Shown piece by piece: positions 58,267 through 64,000 of a stretch of 64,000 nt of DNA (position 1 is the first letter of the stretch; each line of letters starts with the position of its first letter). Source of the stretch: Gonocerus acuteangulatus (Eukaryota; Arthropoda; Insecta; Hemiptera; Coreidae). The position numbers were made by a program, and so were the translations under genes. Under the pieces are notes generated by a model that did no database searches, was not told the origin of the DNA, and saw only the letters and a list, made by a program, of their open reading frames with translations. The stretch is taken from positions 53,201,359-53,265,358 of the forward strand of contig OX328132.1 of NCBI GenBank assembly GCA_946811695.1, given 5' to 3'.

Positions 58267-59534
58267 GGTAAATCTGAAGGAGAGCATCCTCAGCTACGAT
58301 TTTCTTCAAAGTTTGCACTATAACGTATTTTGATGCACTAAACACGAATCCGTTGAAAATAAAACCCGCTCTGAACTAGGAAAGAAGTTATTTAAAAAAA
58401 AAGTTCACTGTTATGAAGGTTAGGGAAGAATGCCTTGGACGACTTTTGGGCATAGAATTCTTTTTATTTCTGCGAGTTGGATCGACTAGGGGTTTTGATG
58501 TTTTCTTGAGCGAGCGGAGCGAGCAGAAACGCATAGCATGTATGCCCAAAAGCGACAGTTTACGACCAAATCAGCTACCACAGGTGAGTCTAAATTTCAA
58601 TTACACTTCGTCATTAAGGACTATTGCGCATGCGCGTGTTTACATATAAGCTGTTTACCCCGTCTTTTATAACCTCCATAACAGTGAACTTTAGTGCTTA
58701 ATAACTTCTTTCCTAGTTGAGAGCGTTTTTTTTTTTCAACGGATCCGCTACGCTCCGCTCGCTCAAGAAAACATCAAAACCCCTAGTCAATCCAACTCGC
58801 AGAAATGAAAAGAATTCTATGTCCAAAAGTCTTCCTAGGCAATCTTCCCTAACCTTCATAACAGTGAACTTTTTTTTTTAATAACTTCTTTCCTAGTTGA
58901 GAGCGGGATTTTTTTTTTCAACGGATTCGTGTTTAGTGCATCAAAATACGTTATAGTGCAAACTTTGAAGAAAATCGTAGCACTCCTTCAGATTTACCCA
59001 AATATGTTTCATATTTTCTTACCTTGTTATACTAAAATCCTCACTTTACTGTTAAATGGAATTAAAAAAACGATATGAACAGTAAAAAAAAGTTATAAGT
59101 TTTGATCTTTCGTAAAAAATTATAAATATGTTCTTATTCTTATTGTTTTACTAGAATACTCATATGAGTGACTGTGAAATTCAAAATCAACCAAAGTGAG
59201 GTAAATAGGGACAAATTATTGGTGGTAGCTGACTTGGTCGTAAACTGTCGCTTTTGGGCATACGTGCTATGCGTTTCCGCTCGCTCAAGAAAACATCAAA
59301 ACCCCTAGTCAATCCAACTCGCAGAAATGAAAAGAATTCTATGTCCAAAAGTCTTCCTAGGCAATCTTCCCTAACCTTCATAACAGTGAACTTTTTTTTT
59401 TAAAATAACTTCTTTCCTAGTTGAGAGCGGGTTTTTTTTTCAACGGATATGATTCGTGTTTAGTGCATCAAAATACGTTATAGTGCAAACTTTGAAGAAA
59501 ATCGTAGCTGAGGACGCTCTCCTTCAGTTTTACC
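58267..59534. mobile_element. Composite Merlin-like element carrying another locus's flank, copy C
   Basis: The outer ends GGTAAATCTGAAGGAGAG and CTCTCCTTCAGTTTTACC are inverted, with 8-bp duplications TATATTTT at 58259-58266 and 59535-59542. 58267-58740 resembles copy A. 58741-59219 is a near-identical inverted copy of about 34335-34800, including some 218 bases of DNA that lie outside copy B. 59220-59534 is again family sequence. The DNA was therefore assembled from several sources before or after insertion. Confidence 0.75.
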
Positions 59535-61010
59535 TATATTTTTTATTATCTATCTATCAAATCTTTTTTTTTTTTAATTGTACAAACATCTAAACCATAA
59601 TTTTAGATATGGAATTTTACCTCAGACGTTTTATTCAAAACTCCGGAATTACTGATTCATTTTAATCTCACAGTATTAAATTGCCAAAATGAATAGGATG
59701 TATTTGAACATAAATGTCATTGGTTTCATGTTTATTGATGATTATAAAAAATATTAGTGAAATGTGCTCTATGTTATTGAGCTATTGTATTTTCAGGCCA
59801 TGAAATTGTATTAATATTTTGTTCTCCTATTTGCTAATTAATCCATAGTATAAGCCATCTGCTTTTTGACCTTGAGCATTATTCTATTCTATGGCTCTAA
59901 AGTCAGTCTCTATCTGCAATTAGAATCAAATTAGTAACAAGTGCTATGAATAATCCCTAAATTTCAATTGTTTTAACTCATGAATGATTTTATAAATGTA
60001 CTGCTTTTGCAAAATGTAATACTTTTATAAGCGTTAAATACAGTCTTCTTTACTAGAATTCGTTTATTAAATTCTAAGTGATTTTGTCTTCAACTGGGCA
60101 TCATTAAAATTTGATAATTAAATAGCTACAAGAATTCCAAAACTTTTTCATAGTTATCACACACAGTGATTACAGGTTGGGTCTAGATTTCTTTGACTGT
60201 ATAATTTTAAACATTTATCTCATGTTTATGTAATACTGTCAATTTTTTAAGAGTATTATTTAATTTTTTCATGAATTTATAAGAAAAAAGTGAGAACAGT
60301 ATGCTAAATTTAATTTTTGTAGTTTTCTATACTCATTTCAAAAGGGTTGAAACAATTTTTGAAGCTCTTCACATCTACAAAATCAAGCAGAAAAAAATGT
60401 GGGCAGATGCATTATTTGGATTTTACAAAGCGTATAAATAGTAACATTTCTTATTTTTCTAAGCATTTTATCTCTCAATGTTAATGTTTCAAAACAAAGA
60501 TTATTTTAATTTGTTATGCTAAAAGATATTATTTTCATTGTATAACATTATTACTACATTAAAAGTTGCTGCTAGGCCACTCTGGTACAAGTACAAAAAT
60601 AAAAGAGGAGTAATTTTTTTTTGGGGGGGGATTTAGGCTTAACTTTCTAACACTTTGTATTTATATTCTTTAATTCTTAATTATTTGTTGGTTACATAAT
60701 GCTCTCCATTCTGTGCTTAGTGAATCTGTAGGTGTGCATAGTGGAACGTAGTTTTGTTTATATATATAAGCATATATTTGTTGCGTCACTGATTTTTTTA
60801 ATTACTCTGAGTAACTCTGAAGTCCAGGCTCTAGGTATTTGTGGCTCAAATTGTATTGTAGTTAGCCTGGAAAAATATGTGACTGATTGCAAAAATATAT
60901 ACAATATGCTGACATACATTAAATAGATAAGGAAAACATAAAACTTAATGTGTTCAAAATATTCATGTCAAAAAATGTCATCATGCCCATTGCAGTAGTA
61001 GTTCACAGGT
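59535..61010. other. MTA intron 1, no recognised feature
   Basis: AT-rich. No exon-like frame with splice sites stands out. Confidence 0.55.
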
Positions 61011-61499
61011 TAACCCTTTTTTGGGTGAGGTTGACTGCTATACAAGTCGAGGGAGGCTGTACCCCGGGTATGGATGACTTCTCCTAAAGTCTGAGAGAAC
61101 CATGCTGTTGGTTCTATCGACTTCTCTAGAAGTTATTACGAGTTATAGACTTAAATGAAGATGAGTTGAAGACAAGTTTTGTTCTTATCTAGGGGATTTT
61201 AGAAGATCTAATAGTTTTCTGTTTCACCTCTAGATTTCATTTAGATGTCCTTTTCACTAAATCTGGCTGGAAGATGAGTAATGAACTTTATCTTTTGGCC
61301 GTAATCGCACTTCTCCGTATTTTGTTTTAAACTTTCCTTGCCCTTGTTTCCAAGAATGCTTTCGGAATATTTTGCTAGCCATGCAATGTTAGATTGTACT
61401 TATTTCGAAAATCATCTAATTAAATATAATGTATGCAATGTTAGATTGTACTTATTTCTAAAATCATCTAATTAAATATAATGTATAAAAAAATGCAAA

Positions 61500-61704
61500 G
61501 CTTGAGCCAGTGGGAGAATTCATGTAAATATATAATTAATATACATATGTGCATATTGCAAATTTGTAAATGATGTAGATATTTTTAACTCCTGCCTCTT
61601 CACAGCCTGGATCAAAAAGGAGGATGGGAAACAAATGTACGACGCTGAAAAAAGTATGCCGCACCCAGGGCAAGTATTGCATTGTAGGGCACTCTAAGGG
61701 TTAA
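61500..61704 (-). repeat. piggyBac-like dispersed repeat, copy 2
   Basis: On the minus strand it starts TTAACCCTTAGAGTGCCC and follows the block at 23584-23800 through GTACATTTGTTTCCC, TTTTTGATCCAGG and GAGTTAAAAATATC. A TTAACCCTTTTTTGGG at 61012 may be an opposite end. Confidence 0.55.
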
Positions 61705-62110
61705 TGTTAATAGTACTCTGTAAATTAAGAAATGGATTTGGAGATTGTTAGAATAGTCCTATCACCTAAGACAAAAAAAGGGACAACGTTCACAAAAAAA
61801 ACGCGCTACGCTGATTTTTTGGGGTGTTTTTCAGGGCCAGCCCAGTAGTGTGTACCCAATTCTCAGCTTCGAAAGTATTGTGCTAATGCACACCAGTCGA
61901 AAAACCTTGACATTTTTGGATGTTTTTTGTTTTTTGCTTATAACTCTTTAACCGTGCATCTTACACCACTTTGTATTCACAGCTTTTTAAACATACATAA
62001 AATTTACAGACTTTTTACGCTAAAACAAACTCTTTACATAGAATAACATTCGAGATTCAGGTCTTCAAAGTTTGGCTAGTTTTCCCAAAAAGTGCAAAAT
62101 TTAACTATCA

Positions 62111-64000
62111 GGCATGTTTGGAGGGATATGCAGGCCAAAAAACTCATCTTACAAAATACCTATGAGAATGAAAGTTATAGGAAATTTTATTAGCTTTAAT
62201 TGAAGCAGAACTGAAAGGCCCAGTGGGTGTCTAGTTATCTTTAAAAACCAAACAACGTCCTAGACTGGCTGAGCCTGGTGAATAGCATGAACCATTACTG
62301 CACATTTCAAACCTTTTTTCCCAAGTTTTAAAACTTCTTGAGTGGACTAGTAGTGATAGTGGTGAAAAGGGGGGTGGTTAAACATTTTGAACAGTGATCT
62401 CATTAATTGCACCAAGCCACTCAATAAGGTACTCCAATATTATAAATTTATTTTTTTCAACTCTTCATATCATTAACTCTTAATTACTGGCATTGGGTCA
62501 TATTGCCCCGATCTTATTTGTTTAGTCGATCTTTGCCCTTTAATGATTTATAATTTTCTGCCCCTTCCATTCTTATATCCTAGAGCTGTTTTTGTCAAGT
62601 TTCAGTTATAGTGGCATCTTCGTCAAAGGAGTACTTTTGAGTATATTTGACCTGACGCCATTCTGTGAATAACACGTAATGATTTCTTGACCCGATGCCA
62701 GTGTTGAGATCCTAAATTGTTCTTATTTGTAGACACATCAAGCACTCAATGTATTAACTGTTTTGAAAATATTTTCAGTCTTGATTGCTAAATTTAAATT
62801 ATTAAGTACTCGTGAAGAAATATTGGCCGAATTGGAGAGGCATGGACAAGAAGAAGCCGAATGTGTTGGAGAAAGCAGTTCAGATGAAGGGGGAGACGTA
62901 GCTCATCAAAGTGACCACAATAGTAATTCTACTTTATCGGTGTTATCATTTTGATGGCAATAGAGTTTATCCAAGATATCGTTGAATCCACAGGTGGACA
63001 GCTATGATTACTATGTTGGGTGACACACCAAGAGTTGGGCTTAGGCTATATTTTGTCATTTGATCAATCTCAGCGCTATAAAAGCATATGTTCTTTAAAA
63101 AAACATCACTGGATTCTGGAAGGCAGATGGTAAGAAGAACTTTTTGAAAGGCTTACGTCATCAATTAGTCCAGAATTATGGCATCTGTTGGTTCCAAATT
63201 CTTTTACTACCTTGGTCCCTCCAACAAAAGATTAAGATATGTATGGAAGAACAAGGTTTGATGGCTATTTGGCCAGGAAATGAAGATGAACCAGGAGAAT
63301 GAAGCAGAAAGAAAAGGAAAAGGTATAGTTTTTGTCCATCCACTAAAGACAATAATTGTTCTTCATTTTGTGACAAATATTGCAAATGTGTGTGCAAGGA
63401 ACATTATTCACTTGTTTACAATTTATGTAAGCCTTAAGTTTTTTTATTTTTCCATATTAAATAAAAACCACATAAATTTGAATTTTGTTAACAAATAACG
63501 TCCTAATTTTCATATCTTCAACTTCAATTCAGTACTATCTTTTAAAAGAAATTTGAATGTACATTTTGATAAGTTTTGTATTATTTTAATAAACAACAAG
63601 TATTTCAATAACTATTAGTGTTTATAATTATATTACCCAAAAAAATCGATTTAAAATACAGGTCACTGGGGACCCAACACCACTAGTTATGATAGGGTTT
63701 TTGACAACCCCCAATTTCACCACTATCACATAACCCCTCCTCCCCAATCTCCCCCTTCCTCCTCCTACTAGTACACTCAAGAAGTTTTAAAACTTAAAAA
63801 AAAAAGTTTGAAACGTGCTGTAATGGTTCGTGCTATTCGCCAGGCTCAGCCAGTCCAATCGTTGTTTGGTTTTTAAAGATAGCAAGACACCCTCTGGGCC
63901 TATAGACTTCTAATTGTGCTTCAATTAAAGCTAATAAAATTGATTATAACTTTCTTTCTCATGAATATTTTGTAAGATGATTATTTCAGCCTGCATGTCT
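62111..64000. repeat. Long inverted repeats flanking a piggyBac-like relic, running off the right edge
   Basis: 62111-62390 is an inverted copy of about 63704-64000: TCATCTTACAAAATACCTAT versus ATATTTTGTAAGATGATTAT, and GCTGAGCCTGGTGAATAGCA versus TGCTATTCGCCAGGCTCAGC. The left arm may extend to about 61740; the right arm is cut by the window. The enclosed 1.3 kb holds the piggyBac-like relic. Confidence 0.7.
62473..63705 (+). mobile_element. piggyBac-like relic, catalytic core deleted
   Basis: TTAACTCTTAATTACTGGCA with following TTGGGTCAT resembles the inverted right end TAGTGGTGTTGGGTCCCCAG. The right-hand TTAA has decayed. 62790-62954 encodes an acidic start REEILAELERHGQEEAECVG then ESSSDEGGDVAHQ. 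About 63312-63436 encodes KRKRYSFCPSTKDNNCSSFC then DKYCKCVCKEHYSLVYNLCK, the Cys/His-rich zinc finger that ends piggyBac transposases. FLKGLRHQLVQ (about 63142) fits the segment before it. The DDD core is missing. Confidence 0.7.

Overview
The window is animal nuclear DNA, AT-rich, with long introns, many TA and TG microsatellites, and a dense load of transposon relics (mariner, Tc1, Merlin/ISXO2-like, piggyBac-like, hAT-like, Penelope-like, and jockey-like and RTE-like LINEs). The mix and the arthropod-type transposase peptides point to an arthropod, probably an insect; I cannot name the species. There are no operons, rRNA genes or CRISPR arrays.

Two host genes can be supported. The first is a large, previously unnamed-looking gene on the minus strand. 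I could assemble it exon by exon, because every splice site is GT/AG and every phase fits: first coding exon (two alternatives, 49112-49200 and 31469-31575), then 24842-24954, 22864-23012, 12539-13577, 11464-11598, three tandem 75-base exons (7563-7637, 6970-7044, 6245-6319) and 424-503; it runs off the left edge. With one first exon, these parts give 1,848 coding bases, or 616 codons. The product is Ser/Thr-rich and mostly disordered, has an acidic N-terminus followed by WLYCSP, and has a duplicated cassette carrying an SxIP-like motif. I suggest, without proof, a SLAIN/Sentin-type microtubule plus-end protein. The second gene, on the plus strand, is the first coding exon of an MTA (metastasis-associated, NuRD) family gene at 56842-56869, with a CRE-like site upstream; its remaining exons lie beyond the window.

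Everything else is intron or intergenic DNA built of mobile elements. 1-5 kb: Penelope relic and tRNA-derived repeat. 6-8.5 kb: tandem intragenic duplication that created the exon array. 8.8-11 kb: nested hairpins, including a mariner inverted dimer. 14.6-18.8 kb: jockey-like LINE, RTE-like LINE, mariner-like tail. 18.9-20.6 kb: second Penelope element, ending in a palindrome with a hammerhead-like core. 20.8-28.6 kb: mariner relics and piggyBac-like repeats. 29-35 kb: Merlin-like foldback elements, Tc1-like MITEs, a hAT MITE and minisatellites. 37-40.2 kb: a SINE, then a 2.5-kb CACTG-ended element carrying a barely broken 548-residue gene. 40.8-48.8 kb: heavily nested elements. 50.7-56 kb: Tc1 inside Tc1 with a LINE inside that. 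58.3-59.5 kb: a composite Merlin-like element that carries an inverted copy of DNA from the 34.3-34.8 kb locus. 61-64 kb: piggyBac-like relic inside long inverted repeats.

The best candidates for undescribed biology are the paired first exons and the 75-base exon array, the CACTG element, the Merlin-like family with its flank-capturing member, and the hammerhead-like Penelope end.
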